A stretch of 64,000 bases of DNA from Chromobotia macracanthus (taxonomy: Eukaryota; Chordata; Actinopteri; Cypriniformes; Botiidae). Made by a program: the position numbers and the translations under genes. Each line of letters begins with the position of its first letter. The first letter of the stretch is position 1. Shown here in pieces: positions 44,101 to 55,900 of the stretch. The notes under the pieces were generated by a model. The model searched no databases, was not told the origin of the DNA, and was given only the letters and a program-made list of their open reading frames with translations. The stretch spans positions 2,555,001 to 2,619,000 of the forward strand of contig JAZGTH010000011.1 of the NCBI GenBank assembly GCA_036877525.1. Reading direction: 5' to 3'.

Positions 44101-46432
44101 GCCTGGCAGAGGCGTCCACAGAGACGAGACGGAGTGCGTCTGAGTCAAGACAGGAGCTGTATTCTTTAAAGCTATAAGGCCTTATTAGGGTGGAACTGAG
44201 TGTCTCATACTTAAAAACGCTGGTGCTTAAATCTAGAAGAAAAACAGATTGCTTTCCCTGGAGAAGAAACTGGAATATGACCCACATTAGACGTGCCCTG
44301 ATATCTTGTAATGTGTTCTGACTTGTTTATTACTGACTGGCAAAGAACATCTGCAGTCCCACACAAATGACAATGCACGGTACATTTAACCACTCAAAAC
44401 CTAAGATACACATTAGATCTTAAAGAAATGAAACAAAAGGTGAAAAATGTTGTACGTATCATACGTAAAATAACCAACTGAGATTCAAACAGAGATGGCG
44501 ACAGAGAGGCAAAAGTTATGTATTGCAGCTTTAAGAGACAAACAAGAATTTAAGAATAGAATTATGTAAAGTTTTAGAAGCCTCTAAATGTTAATGCTGA
44601 ATCCCAGATTTACATAATACAGGAATGCATTGAGCAAGACTTACAATGTGATTGCATATATTTGGCCGCCATAAAGTGATAAGGTGGCTGGCAATATTAT
44701 CTTAAAATCTGAGTGCTCCATGAATATAGAGCCCAGGTGGGAACTCCCTCACATGGGAAGCTTGCCTTTGATGAAGGCAGCAGCTTATAAAGAGAACTGA
44801 CAATTGAGTTTAAAAGACTCTGATCTTTAACCAAAACAAAAGCCCAGCGCTGACATGCTGGATCATGTCCTACTGCCTCACACACAACCACACGGACCCC
44901 ATCAGTCCCCTGCAGACAGTCATCCCACAGCACACCTTTAATACACCCTAAAGTGACCTGAACAGCCCTTCACAGGTGAGAGTGACTCTGTATGGGCTGT
45001 GCTCCTGCTCGGGTCACTGCAAGCCTGCCATGAAACCAGCTCAAACCATGAAGGTTCTTTTACAGTAATGCCATTAAAGAACCATTTTTGGTTCCCTAAA
45101 GAAAAAGGGAACCAAAAGTCAAAAGGTTCTTTAAAGAACCATTTCTTTCCTCCCTTTTCATAGTCTCGTTCAATGAATGTTAAATGGAACCATACAGCCA
45201 TAAATGATGGCATTGTGAAGCACTTTTGTGCGAGTGTAATGGGGACACACAAACATGCACATGAGAAAAACGGCTGGCCAGCCCCAGCTGTGGATATGCA
45301 CCACTGTTGCTTATATGGAGCTTGGGTGAAAGTGAAGCTGGATGGAGGGAGGCGTGGTTAGATTTATTACAGGGAGCTTCTCCCTGATGGCAGTAATATG
45401 GCTGAGGTATGATTTAACAAGGGCTTTATTGGTTTAGATGGTAACTATATAATCTGCTAAGATGCTCTGTCTGTAGATAAATCAATAACAAGTCAGAGCA
45501 GCCACAGAAAGATCTAGCTCAGAGGAAAACTGCACTGTAAACTGAAGACACAAAAACACAGAGTTCACCGCCTGTTTCTTCCGCTCCTGTGAAAACGTTT
45601 CTTTAAAAAGAAAGAAAATTAATATTGCTCCAACTTGGCTAAAGAATAATCGTATGACATATTACGTTGTTTGTCAAGACAGCTTATGACAAGTGAGTGT
45701 ACTGGCTAACCAACGAGAGAGAGAGAGACTATATTTATACAAATATCAGAAATATCTTTTGAGATTATAAACATTGTAATGCATTATCTAACCACCCTTA
45801 TGCCATATATACTGTAAGACTTAAAAAAAACTTTATTAAGAATTTCTTCTAAAGTTTTTAATGAAAATTATATATAAGCATAACAATTTGAGAAGGTAAA
45901 CTAAACATTTTGCTTTAGTGACAACATACACTGAAGCTGTTATGGTCTTAATGTTTTCCTGTAGCTCAACTGAAAGAGCACAGTGCTAGCAACAGCAAAG
46001 TCATGGGTTCAGTTCCAAGCAAATGAATATACTGATAAAGTAAAACCAGAATGATGTTAGTAAACCTCTGTTCTAAAAAGCATTTTGTGTGCTTCAGTAT
46101 ACACAAAGCATTCTGGCCTTTGTGTCACCTAGAAATATTGTGTACACATTTCTATTTTATTTTACACATTTTTTTTCTTAGTTTTAAATTTTCATAATCC
46201 AAAGCTTCTGTTATTATGTTGAAATAAAAAATCCCAGATTCTCAATGATGTCTCAGATCTTGGATCCCATGACAGGACACTCCAGCAGTGGTCAGTGTTA
46301 ATTACATTTTTTAATTAAATACAGTGACACGAAAACAAGACAACTGTGTTCTGTGTGTCACTATCCACACATTAACAATAAACCTCATCTTATCTGTATC
46401 ATGATGCTGCATACACTGAGATACAAGTGTCT

Positions 46433-46490
<58 letters not shown>

Positions 46491-46514
46491 CACACACACA
46501 CACACATATATATA

Positions 46515-46560
<46 letters not shown>

Positions 46561-49500
46561 GACACACACACACAGTATCAGCTCCATCAGCAGCAGTTCA
46601 GCTATTCTGTGTGACCTTTCAGTTATTGATCCTCCTCAGCACCCGCAGCTCTTCAGTCGCATTGGCTGCATATTAAATTCCCAGCTTCTGTATACCTGCA
46701 GTGTCAGCAGAATAAACCAGAGTGATTCATATGAGCCTGTCAACACAGCGTGAGGTGAGACAATATTTCCCCACCCGAAACAAAGAGAAACATTCACTCC
46801 CATTACAGAGCACTGAGGCTCATAAGTCATAATCATTCTCTCCGGTTCACATCCAGACTGCTGTGTACTGCCTGCTGGACGCTTCTTTAACTCTTTAACT
46901 TATTTTAACAGAACTTCTACTTTTTGTAAACTAAATTTTCATGATATTTCATAAAGTTACTAAATGACTAATTGTCTTGTGTGTGTGTATGCTGTTGGAT
47001 GGTGAATAAATAAACTAGTGAAAAGTGACCAGAAATGACGAGCCAACCTGTTAAAGTTCCTAATTATTATATAAGCATATGAAGAATTTGCTGTATTCAT
47101 TATGTAGTGCTGCTTCACAGAAACCCATTACAACATCAACCAATATGTTTCATTCAAAATGTCATTATTTCTTCTCCATCAGACCCACAGTAACACCGTC
47201 TCCAAAAGTTTCCTACTTCACTCGTCCACAAGCACGGCGGTATTCTGGGAAACTGTCGTAGGATAAGATACCGTGAGAACAGCTGCTATCTAATTTTAAG
47301 TTTAGTGTTTGTGGATCTGGGTACCAATGGAGGTGGTTGGTACATACAGTGTATCATAGTTAAGCATAACATACCAGGTACAAAATTATCCACTAAGTTA
47401 TGAAGCAGCTTCTCTTAACAGGGTTTAACTGCAGGTGTCAGACTTCTAGAAATACTGGAAGATTATGTAAATAAAATATCTATTCCATAAAAACACTGGT
47501 GACGTCTTTTGAAATTTCAAAGAGTTTATTTAAAGCTGCAATCCGTAACTTTTATGTTTTGCTGGTTCGATTCCCAGGGAACACGCGTAGTGACAAATAG
47601 CTTGAATGCACTTCAAGTTCCTTTGGTTAAAATAGACACTAATAGCTAAGCTGGTATCCATGGTAACTAACTTAAGATACTATCAAAAATATAGCTCGTA
47701 TAGTTGAGAATGTATTGTTGACGTTGCTCATCACAAAGAGAACAAAACATGGTGTCTATATGTTTATAACGTCTATATGTTTACAGAAATAACACCGGGT
47801 GAGACTCTATTCATTTACATTTACGCCTCTATGTTAAAAGCACACTGGGACATATTAACACTCCACAGTTTAACGCACCATCCAAACGCCCAAGCGCTGA
47901 ATCAGCCTGTCTAATTCCCTTTAAGACCCAACTAACAGAGAACGTTCTCAGAGCATTCCCTAATGTTCTCTAAGAGTTCTCTCAGCTATCAAAAAACATT
48001 CTTGCAGTCACGTTAGTCATGTTATATGTCATATATCAAAAACGTTATGCTTAAGTTGTTAGTGGAATGTCTTCAAAACATTATCGAATTCATAAATGGT
48101 TGATTAATATTCTTATAACCAATCAATAATGTTCATCCACTGGAAGTTTTGAACATTCCTAGAACATTTACAATAACATTTTTAACGTTTTGTGCAGTCT
48201 GAACTTTGACTCACAATGCTACATATACAAAACTCACCACTAATGGTCAACTGGCACAGAACCTCTTTATTTACTGAGGAAAAGACTCACGTGGCTGTAG
48301 CGTATAATGAATTATTTACACACCACTTTTATCAGACACAGTATTTATAGCTGCTCTGATACGCAGCCCGTAACATGATTCAAATGACACGCAACGAGGG
48401 ATCAAAGAGGCTGTGCTCATCCAAAAACATCTATGACACAGGACTGCGACGAGTGTGGAGGAAGCTGTCAGGTTTAATTCAGCAGCTCTGCGGCTGTGCT
48501 CAGCAGGAGATCATCAGCCAGGAGTCAAACAAACTGCAGGTTCACCAGCGTGGATGAATGCTGCGCCAGGCCATGCTGAGTCACTGCATGCCCGGCCTGC
48601 CCTCGCCAGGATCGCACTAGAGCCCTGATTAACTGTTTCTGTCAGCAGCCACTGCTGATCTAGAGTCAGCTCTACCTGTTAGACAAGCACGATGTGTATG
48701 GCGCAGAAAATACAGCATGCTGATCCTAGCTCAGCTGTTATTTCATCAGGTAAAGGTAAATACAATGTTCAACCTATTGTATAATCCCCAAAACACTTAT
48801 GTGTGAATTGCATGCTCTTGTGGGGACTGTTCTTGTTTCAATGTAGCTACTTTTAAAGCATTTAGCATCCGCTCTTATTCACAACAAAAAGCACTTTGCC
48901 TTCCCACATGAGACTGTTGTGATCAAAACGTCACAAGCATGCCATTCAGAAAGGTTATCTGCTATGAAAACACTTTCTGTACTTTCTGTTATCCTGTCCA
49001 ATAAATCATAAACATGTCATTACATCTAATATAAAAATAAACAAAAGTCAACACAAGATATTTTAAAACAGTATGTAGCAAGAATAGTTTCTGGGTTTAT
49101 TCAGTAATCTTTTAGTAAGCACTAGGTCATGTTTATTGCATTTGACCCTTGTCTAATAAACGGATGTAATTAATATGCATTGATCATGCATTGAATTCTG
49201 GGTACTCTGTTTCAGGACAGAAGCTTCAGCAGACTGAAAATACTGTGGCTCTCCACCCACACGTGAGTCATTAATATAAAACAATGCATGAAGTATACAG
49301 CCAAAAACATTGAAGAGGCGTACAGGGTTTAAGAGTTTAACACATCACAGAAAGCTTTGGATTTCATTTACTTTCATTTGTATTTATGTGTTGATTCATA
49401 TTTAAAGCTGCAGCCTGTTAACTTTTGCCTCTCTGTTGCCATCTCTGCTTGTAAAAACTACAAGTATATACTTTCCTTTATGTCTGTTAAAGTCAAATGA

Positions 49501-51131
49501 AGCCAAACTGATGAAACCAGACCCGACAACTAAAATGATAAATCATTAAATCTAAAAATTAATTCAGCTAATGTTCAGAAGTACACTAATAAGAATTTTA
49601 TTTTATTCTATGTTTGGGTGCTGAGGTCTGAAGCAGTCTGATGCATGTTGCGTTCTTCCATCATTTCCATTCGTTTGAAAGCATCTTTGAATTAAGTGGC
49701 GCTATCATTGCCGGAGGGAGATATTTTGGTCATGTTGAGTCCTGATCACCACATAGGCTTGTTAAATGTCTGCTCATCCTGCAGGGCAGATATTCATCTT
49801 ATTCTAAATACAACATTAAAGCTCCAATCCGTAACCTTTTCTGGTTAAAATAAACATAAATCAGTTATCGAGAAAGTACATAACAGATCAGTGTTATGTA
49901 CACAAAAGTAATGATTTATAATTTGAGCTGTCAGGTCTGAAGTGTCAGTTTGGCTATATTTGACTTAACCTGCAGTAACCTACAATGTTATGGTTCAACA
50001 GAGATGACGATAGAGAGGCGAAAGCTACAGATTGCAGCTATAAACCAGTTTTCATGATTAAACTTACTGCTTACTGACACAGAAGGTACAGTTCTTTATT
50101 TCCATACAATCTGTCATAAAGAACTTGGTGGTACTTCCAGACTTTTCAGATGTAAAATACAAACACTCAAGCTGCTGAACAGCTCAATGTCATACTGTTT
50201 ATGGACACTGTGTTACATAACGTGCAGTGCTGGGGACACTTGCAGTCCTAGAACATTCAAACTAACATTTAAATGTTAGAGAAACGTTTCAGCAACCTAG
50301 AATGTTTCACTCAGCTTAGCTTGGTCATGTAATGGGGCCGGGCCTCAGTGTCCAGATCTTCAAATGACCATCCGGTTGAGGGCGATTCATGACCATTTAT
50401 ATTCCTCAGCAGCTGGAGCTTCAAGCCCACGGCCAGCCTTCCCTAAATCACAGGATTTGACCATCTGTGGAAGTTGGCAGGAGAAACAGTGAACAGATGT
50501 TGGTTATTATATTGGGAATGTATGTAATCAGAATGGAGAAACAAACTAATCAGCAGTTAGCCGCAGCCTGTACTGTACTCTACTGTAAATTACGGCTGCT
50601 TTAGATGGTTGGGTTGTAAACACTATAGAGTTACATATGCTCAAGGGCAATGTCACTGCTGACTGTATTTATTGTGAATGATAGTGCATCTTTTTACTTC
50701 TTTCTCAAATGATGAAGACACTGCATGCACTATATGTATACTGTAATAAGATGTGCATTACAAATTACATTAGAAATTTCATTAAATGAGTGTACAAAAG
50801 GTTATTTATATAAGATTAAGCCAGATTTAAGAAACCTAACTTTTTTCGTAACGTTTAAACGGGAAGCTGACTGCACAATGATCTTCATGATGCATTCATA
50901 CTTACATTCCAAAACATTTTTACTCATCAGCCATCATTAAAAGTGGCCCTCCTTTCTCATGTTTACACACATTCTTGTTTTCTTTCTTAGTATCTTATCA
51001 GGAATGGAGTAGATCGCAGAACCTTCCAGAAGAAGGCAAAATATGCCCTTATTATGAGCAGCTCTGCACAACGTGATCTCTCTCCGACTCTCAGTTTTTA
51101 TCAGGAAGACAGAAGGTTTGGAATACTTTGA
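41106..51131 (+). CDS. Candidate unrecognised gene, four exons in one frame
   Basis: Four plus-strand segments with strong splice signals: 41106-41176 (71 nt), 43500-43536 (37 nt), 49216-49262 (47 nt) and 50991-51131 (to stop). The frame runs through all three junctions (phases 0, 1, 0), giving about 97 residues: ISKDVRLVTHRGNDGGIIFP..., IQVRKQRSDLLE, RQKLQQTENTVALHPH, YLIRNGVDRRTFQKKAKYAL... and stop. AATAAA follows at 51286-51291. The product would be basic, with a short Gln/Lys/Arg-rich possible helix. The first exon enters in phase 1, so a 5' exon is missing. A candidate start at 40443 (MAAGPLGLSIPARSLSALRC..., Arg-rich and like a mitochondrial presequence) has donor GG|gtaatt, whose phase 2 does not fit directly. 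I do not recognise the family; real gene, decayed gene or chance are all possible. Confidence 0.42.
41625..41795 (+). mobile_element. tRNA-derived SINE, near complete
   Basis: GAGCATTGTGTTGGCAGCTC, GGTTGTGGGTTTGATTTCC, then GTAAGTCGCTTTGGATAAAA and GTGTCTGCCAAATG. Confidence 0.7.
42427..42652. mobile_element. Two SINEs head to head
   Basis: Plus-strand tRNA-like part (GAGCATGGCGCTAGCAACAT, CACGGGTTTGATTCC) at 42427-42490, followed by a minus-strand copy at 42513-42652 (GTAGCTCAGTTGACAGAG, GGTTGTAGGTTTGATCCC on the reverse strand). Confidence 0.65.
42658..42895. mobile_element. Family B element
   Basis: Degenerate ends ACCCAGGTAACAAGTTTGTG and TGTTCACTGTTCTCCGGGT; interior shared with the family. 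Confidence 0.6.
43500..43536 (+). CDS. Candidate gene, exon b (37 nt)
   Basis: Acceptor tttttctgtgtctgtccag and consensus donor gtaagt. Reads IQVRKQRSDLLE plus one base. Confidence 0.38.
43922..44536. mobile_element. Two family A MITE ends, same orientation
   Basis: A left end at 43922-43953 (AAAGCTGCAATCTGTAAATT) and a right end at about 44485-44536 (...GTATTGCAGCTTTAA). The DNA between is unrelated, so this is either one copy split by an insertion or two fragments. Confidence 0.5.
45050..45155. repeat. Inverted repeat of GGTTCTTTAAAGAACC type
   Basis: AAAGAACCATTTTTGGTTCC mirrored by GGGAACCAAAAGTCAAAAGG and TTCTTTAAAGAACC; a palindromic repeat that creates a spurious 104-codon minus-strand frame. 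Confidence 0.6.
45957..46022 (+). mobile_element. SINE tRNA-like fragment
   Basis: CTGTAGCTCAACTGAAAGAG, then AAGTCATGGGTTCAGTTCC; tail missing. Confidence 0.6.
46432..46575. repeat. (CA)n microsatellite, compound
   Basis: Two long CA tracts separated by TATATATAGA; the second is interrupted by a TATAGA. Confidence 0.95.
47930..48190. mobile_element. Family B element
   Basis: Starts CCCAACTAACAGAGAACGTT; interior AACCAATCAATAATGTTC and TGAACATTCCTAGAACATTT. Confidence 0.65.
49216..49262 (+). CDS. Candidate gene, exon c (47 nt)
   Basis: Acceptor tctgtttcag and consensus donor gtgagt. Completes the split codon and reads QKLQQTENTVALHPH. Confidence 0.4.
49402..49550. mobile_element. Family A MITE, truncated
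   Basis: Starts TTTAAAGCTGCAGCCTGTTA with the GCCTCTCTGTTGCCATCTCT subterminal block, then breaks off. Confidence 0.6.
49816..50043. mobile_element. Family A MITE copy
   Basis: TTAA at the left end, degenerate right end (GATTGCAGCTATAA); 228 bp. Confidence 0.7.
50991..51131 (+). CDS. Candidate gene, terminal exon d
   Basis: Acceptor cttgttttctttcttag; reads YLIRNGVDRRTFQKKAKYAL, then IMSSSAQRDLSPTLSFYQED, RRFGIL and TGA at 51129-51131. An AATAAA lies 155 bp downstream. A second frame is also open for 27 codons, but it does not fit exon c's phase. Confidence 0.4.
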   Translation, partial: YLIRNGVDRRTFQKKAKYALIMSSSAQRDLSPTLSFYQEDRRFGIL

Positions 51132-51179
51132 TATGTCACAGTTTCAGAAATTTCCACTGAACACACAAATATCCAGAAC

Positions 51180-52939
51180 ACACGGCAGTTTTAAACTCCT
51201 TTAATGGTTCATTCAGATTTTGGATGTGTTTAAGTCGAGGGACGTAGTCAACAGCATTAAACAACTGCTCCATTGAATTTAAAACAATAAAAAAGCAATT
51301 CACAACAAATCGTTTTACAGCTTGAGGGAACAGGGACAACATGCAGTGAAGACAATGTACTAAACATGAATCCAGACTTTTGTGGGTGTGCGAGGCCAAA
51401 AGACTAAACCCAACCTGACATGATGGTAGCTAAGACACGTTTGTATGTTGCTGAATGGTAAGAAAACATCTGCATAGACAACACAAGAGTTTAACAATGG
51501 CTTTAAGACAGGATAATAGAAAACAGATGTCATAAATTGGCTGTTTGGCCATGTAGACAACTAGACTTACAGACTGAAGACATTCAGTCAGATACTTATT
51601 GCTGAGATGAAATGAGCAGGAATTATAAAAGCCATTTTCAGATGAAAAAGAGGTTTAAATTGATGTTTAATGCTGCTAGGCTCTCGCGAGCATTACAGTT
51701 ACCTGAACATACCCCAGAGACCTCAAGACAGGCATGCGTCATTGCAAACACTAAACACTAAAATACTGAACGTGAAGTAATGTTACCAAAAAGGTCAAAG
51801 GCCAGAAAAGACAAAAATATTCAATATAATTAAACAGCTGATTTTTTTTTTCAAAAGTGTTTTTAATTTGTTATCAAGGGCAGTTTTGAGTCCTCGTAGC
51901 TACAATAGCTACAAAGTCGTATTTCGCTTTGACTTCAATTAGAAGAGCTAAAAAATGTCTCACTAGCACCATCGAATCATAGTGTTAAAAACGGCGACAC
52001 ACACTTGTGTCCGAGCATGGCACATTTCATTACGACGCTTAAGGCGGAGATGTTTCCGTATGACGTGTTTGAAAATCCCTGCTTTAAATGGTTTCCAATT
52101 CATTTTTTTGTATCAAAACACGCCGTTACAAATTAAAAAGGTTTTCTGGAGGGGTGGTGTTCATGTCTGCCTACACTTTAAGACATTGCAAAAATAAATA
52201 AGAACCTAAGACATTCATTAGATACCTTTAGAAATATTTTACATGAAAAAACACAGATGGCACAATTCATTCTTTCTAGTTTTTTTACGTTCTGTACAAA
52301 GAAAAAAATGCGATGAAATTTCACAACAATCCAAACGTCGAGAGTTTGTGATACATCAGGTGGTTTGTAGCACATCATTTCATGAGTGTGTGCTTACGTA
52401 CGGCCTTGTTCACACTCACTGAGTTTTCTCGCCTCCGTGACGATAACAATAATGCTGTTTTGATGAAATTGTGATGTAAACATCTACTAACCAACTGACA
52501 AACAAAAACCCTGAAAATAAAAACCAACAAAACATCCTCAGACAAACTACACAACAAAACAGGTTTGTGTCTAACAAAACGTCTTTGACCAGAAAAATGA
52601 AGCTCTTGGTCCGTTCAGTCTCTCACAGGAACAAACACGAAATGAAAATCCTAAAAACACTGAATTTACCCGCAGGAACTCTTTCTGATTCGTTTGCTGC
52701 AAGTCATCATATATGAGGCAGCGAGCCTGATAGCGTAACAGTTAGTGAGGAAGAGGCGGGGAATGGGAAAGAGAAGGGACGTGTGACAACAAGCACACAT
52801 CAGAGCCCCGCCCCTCTCCCATCTCAAGCCCCACCCCTCTCCCATCTCAAGCCCCGCCCCTCTCCCATCTCAAGCCCCGCCCCTCTCCATCAGCAGTGTT
52901 GTGTGGTATTCAGCTGTAGTGACTTGGCATGGAGGGAGG
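51180..52939 (-). other. ctnnbip1: ctnnbip1 3'UTR (end uncertain)
   Basis: Begins with the 23-bp minisatellite and is otherwise free of transposon copies. A minus-strand ATTAAA at 51205-51200 would place cleavage near 51180 and give a UTR of about 1.75 kb. The exact end is inferred. Confidence 0.45.
52806..52892. repeat. 23-bp GC-rich minisatellite in ctnnbip1 3'UTR
   Basis: About 3.7 copies of a 23-bp unit (CCCCGCCCCTCTCCCATCTC plus AAG), nearly identical apart from one G/A change and a shortened last copy. Each unit carries CCCCGCCCC (Sp-type box). In the ctnnbip1 mRNA sense it is G-rich, with repeated GGGAGAGGGGCGGGG. Confidence 0.9.
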
Positions 52940-52998
52940 TCACTGTCTCCTGTCCTCTGCCTCTGATCTTGAGAAGGCCATCACCACGTCCTCAGCAC
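52940..52998 (-). CDS. ctnnbip1: ctnnbip1 last coding exon
   Basis: 59 nt: completes Gly, then AEDVVMAFSRSEAEDRRQ and TGA at 52942-52940. Acceptor cttttctcag. Too short to show as an open frame; recognised from the invariant ICAT C-terminus. Confidence 0.97.
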
Positions 52999-55900
52999 CT
53001 GAGAAAAGCACACAACTGTCAAAACTACTGATAGATCAATTAATCTGTCAATAAATGACTAGTTTCTTACCATGTGGGTATTTGAAGCATGCAAAAAATA
53101 CGTTGAAAAGTACACACCGTTTACTGCAGAATAAGATGATAAGTATGCTAGTATGCTATTTTGTTTTACTATTTAGAACAGACCCCATCTCAGATCAATA
53201 CTTTAAACATTCAAACTCTTGTTGCCCAAACCTCTGATCTGTACAAACACCAGGATGGATGTTCACAGCCCATACTAATATCTATTCAAGAGTCCATTTA
53301 TAACACCATTCAAACTGATCATAATCGTAGTAAATACAGACACAGTTACCCACTTCCAGTACATCTGAGACCCTCTTAACAACAGGTTTAAACCAGCATC
53401 TGCTTTCCTAACATGTGGCTCAAGATGAAAGTCTCTAAAGGCACGACACCTGCAGTCCAAGCTGCTACATTAGATCCTCAGCACCCCACAGATAAGAGAT
53501 GTAACTAAAGACCCCATAAACCAAATCTACTATCATTCATATCTCTAATACAAACACTGAGGAGTGAAGACACTCCCCAGCTAACAGGGATCATTCTTAC
53601 AACATTGGCTAATGTTTTCTAAAAGTTCTCCAAAAGTTATTAAAAACTTTCTTGCAGTAATGATAGTAGAATGTGTTTTAACAATAAATGTCATATATCA
53701 AAAACATTATTCTAAAGTTGTTAGTGTAATGTTTTAAAAATGTTACAGAGTTAAATCTCTGAATAACGTTCTTATAACCAAGCAACAACATTATTACGTC
53801 TACAAAACTGGACGTTTTAAACGTCGCTAGAACTTTCAAAAGAAAATTTTTAAAAGTTTTTGTTACTAAACAGAAATGTTAAGGAAACATTCTTACATCC
53901 TAAAACTGTTTGCTGGGTCATCTAAAAAGCCAATAAACAAATGCTGCAAGACATTTCCTTTGTAGACATAAAAATGTCACTGCTGGATTGCAGGAAGACA
54001 GCAGGGCTGGTCAGAAGAGTAATGAGATGGTTTGTGATTTCAGTCATGCTCAGGCTGGACTCACAGCGAGAAAACACTAATCAATTCCAATCCTGAATGA
54101 ATGATTCTTCTCTTGGGGTCTTAACACAAACCAGGTAAACAGGATGTGTAGGTCCAGCTGTCCCGAGATGATCACAGATTAATAACAATAGCACAAATGA
54201 GTAAACGGAAAATAAACAGCAAAAACGAGAGCTTGGAGAGGATTATTTCTGAGCTTCAAATCAGGTGCTGTGCAGGAAAAGCTCTCGTGTGCTCGGGTGG
54301 ATGAAGGCCAGCAGCTGTTTCTGTCTGCAGATCTGACTTTGTGAAAGCTAAATAAGCAATCTAAATGATCGTTGTGTCTCAAATCCTGTTTACTTAAAGG
54401 GTCAGTAACTATATAATCCAGTCACATCCACATGTACATTCATAGAGTTAAAGCAGCTTACCATGCATTCCAGGTACAGAACACACATTTTCCGGCAGTG
54501 TTTCATGGTAACTTCATTCTCAGGATAATGAGCTACAACAACACCCTAATATTTGGCCTTTGCCTTGATGAATGGTCCAACATTAACATTAATCATTCTG
54601 TTGTTGAAACGAGCAAAGACTTCGATCTTTTGTCTCTGTAAAGCTGAGGTACATGATAACACTAACAAGATACAAGATACAAGAACCGTGAAACCTCAGT
54701 CCCAGACCAAACCAGGTTGAGATCCCCTTGAAGTGTTCTGCTTTAAAATCACACTGACATGTTGATGGAAGTTCAGATATAACTCAATCAAGTGGTATGA
54801 AAGACAACGCGCCGAATTCAGTCAACGGCTGCATCTCTTCCATCAGATCAATCAACTAAAAACCCTTTTTTGATCACGCCGCATCTTTGCTATAAAAAGA
54901 TTCACAGCCACCCATAACACCTTCAGATATAAAGGGTTTCATTATATGAGGGAAGATAAAAGTGGTGTGTATTGCTCTCAAACACCCTACTGTGAGTTTT
55001 TGTACCAGAATGAGAGGTGGTGGATAGATTTATGCCTATTTTTGGTTTTATGGCGCAGTTAGTGCCCGGCTGTCTTCTTGGCACACATCAAAGATTCTTG
55101 TTAAGGCATGTACACAGTGTTTTGACTGACCTGATGAGGCTTAATAAGCAGAAAGCAAAATGAGGGCTGGGTCACGTTCATTTCTCTGCCTTTCATGTCC
55201 TCTAGCTCACAATATCAGACACACCTTGTCTTTGAGGTAAAATGAGGTAAATTACATTCACCAGGACCTAAAACACTCTGTCGAACTTTCAAAATAGCAC
55301 AACACACAGATTCACCATCAAAGGTCGAACCTGTGTAGCTCAGTGAAGGCTAACTTTGAAAGTTTTGAAATATTATCATTTTTTTGATATCCAGAACTTA
55401 ACAATTCTGCAAATGTCTTCAAAACAGTGAGAGTGGGAACAGAGCTTTCATCATCTTTCTGACAAACAACACACAATGAACATTAGCATACGAAGAAAGT
55501 GAATTTCACCCAAACACGTGCAGTTGAGAGTTAACACTGAGTATTTTCCTGAATGCTGAAAGATCACAACCTGCTGGCACAGTTCACACTAACAAGCTGT
55601 GTGTTGGACTTCAGTGAATATGGGTCTAATTTGAGTCGCACCCTGTTTACACCTGCTATTATAATACATCACAGGTTATTTAATCATAAGAGGGCAGTAT
55701 TAAATGCAGGTCAAAATAGGGTCAGATCGCAAAACAAATTTAGGGGCAGCTGAAAACAGACATGACTGTACACACATTGCTTTTGTAGTGTAAATGCTAA
55801 GCTCTACTGATGTGCACCATTAAATAGTTCATTAGATTTATTTCAGATATTTTTTTATGCTGGTTGAAAGTCTCTTCACATCCTGATAGCAATCACTAGT

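Noticed and set aside
44938..45252. 104-codon minus-strand frame with Trp/Phe repeats
   Set aside because: Produced by the palindromic GGTTCTTTAAAGAACC repeat.
46353..46676. His/Thr-rich 107-codon frame and Cys/Val-rich antisense frames
   Set aside because: Translation of a CA microsatellite.
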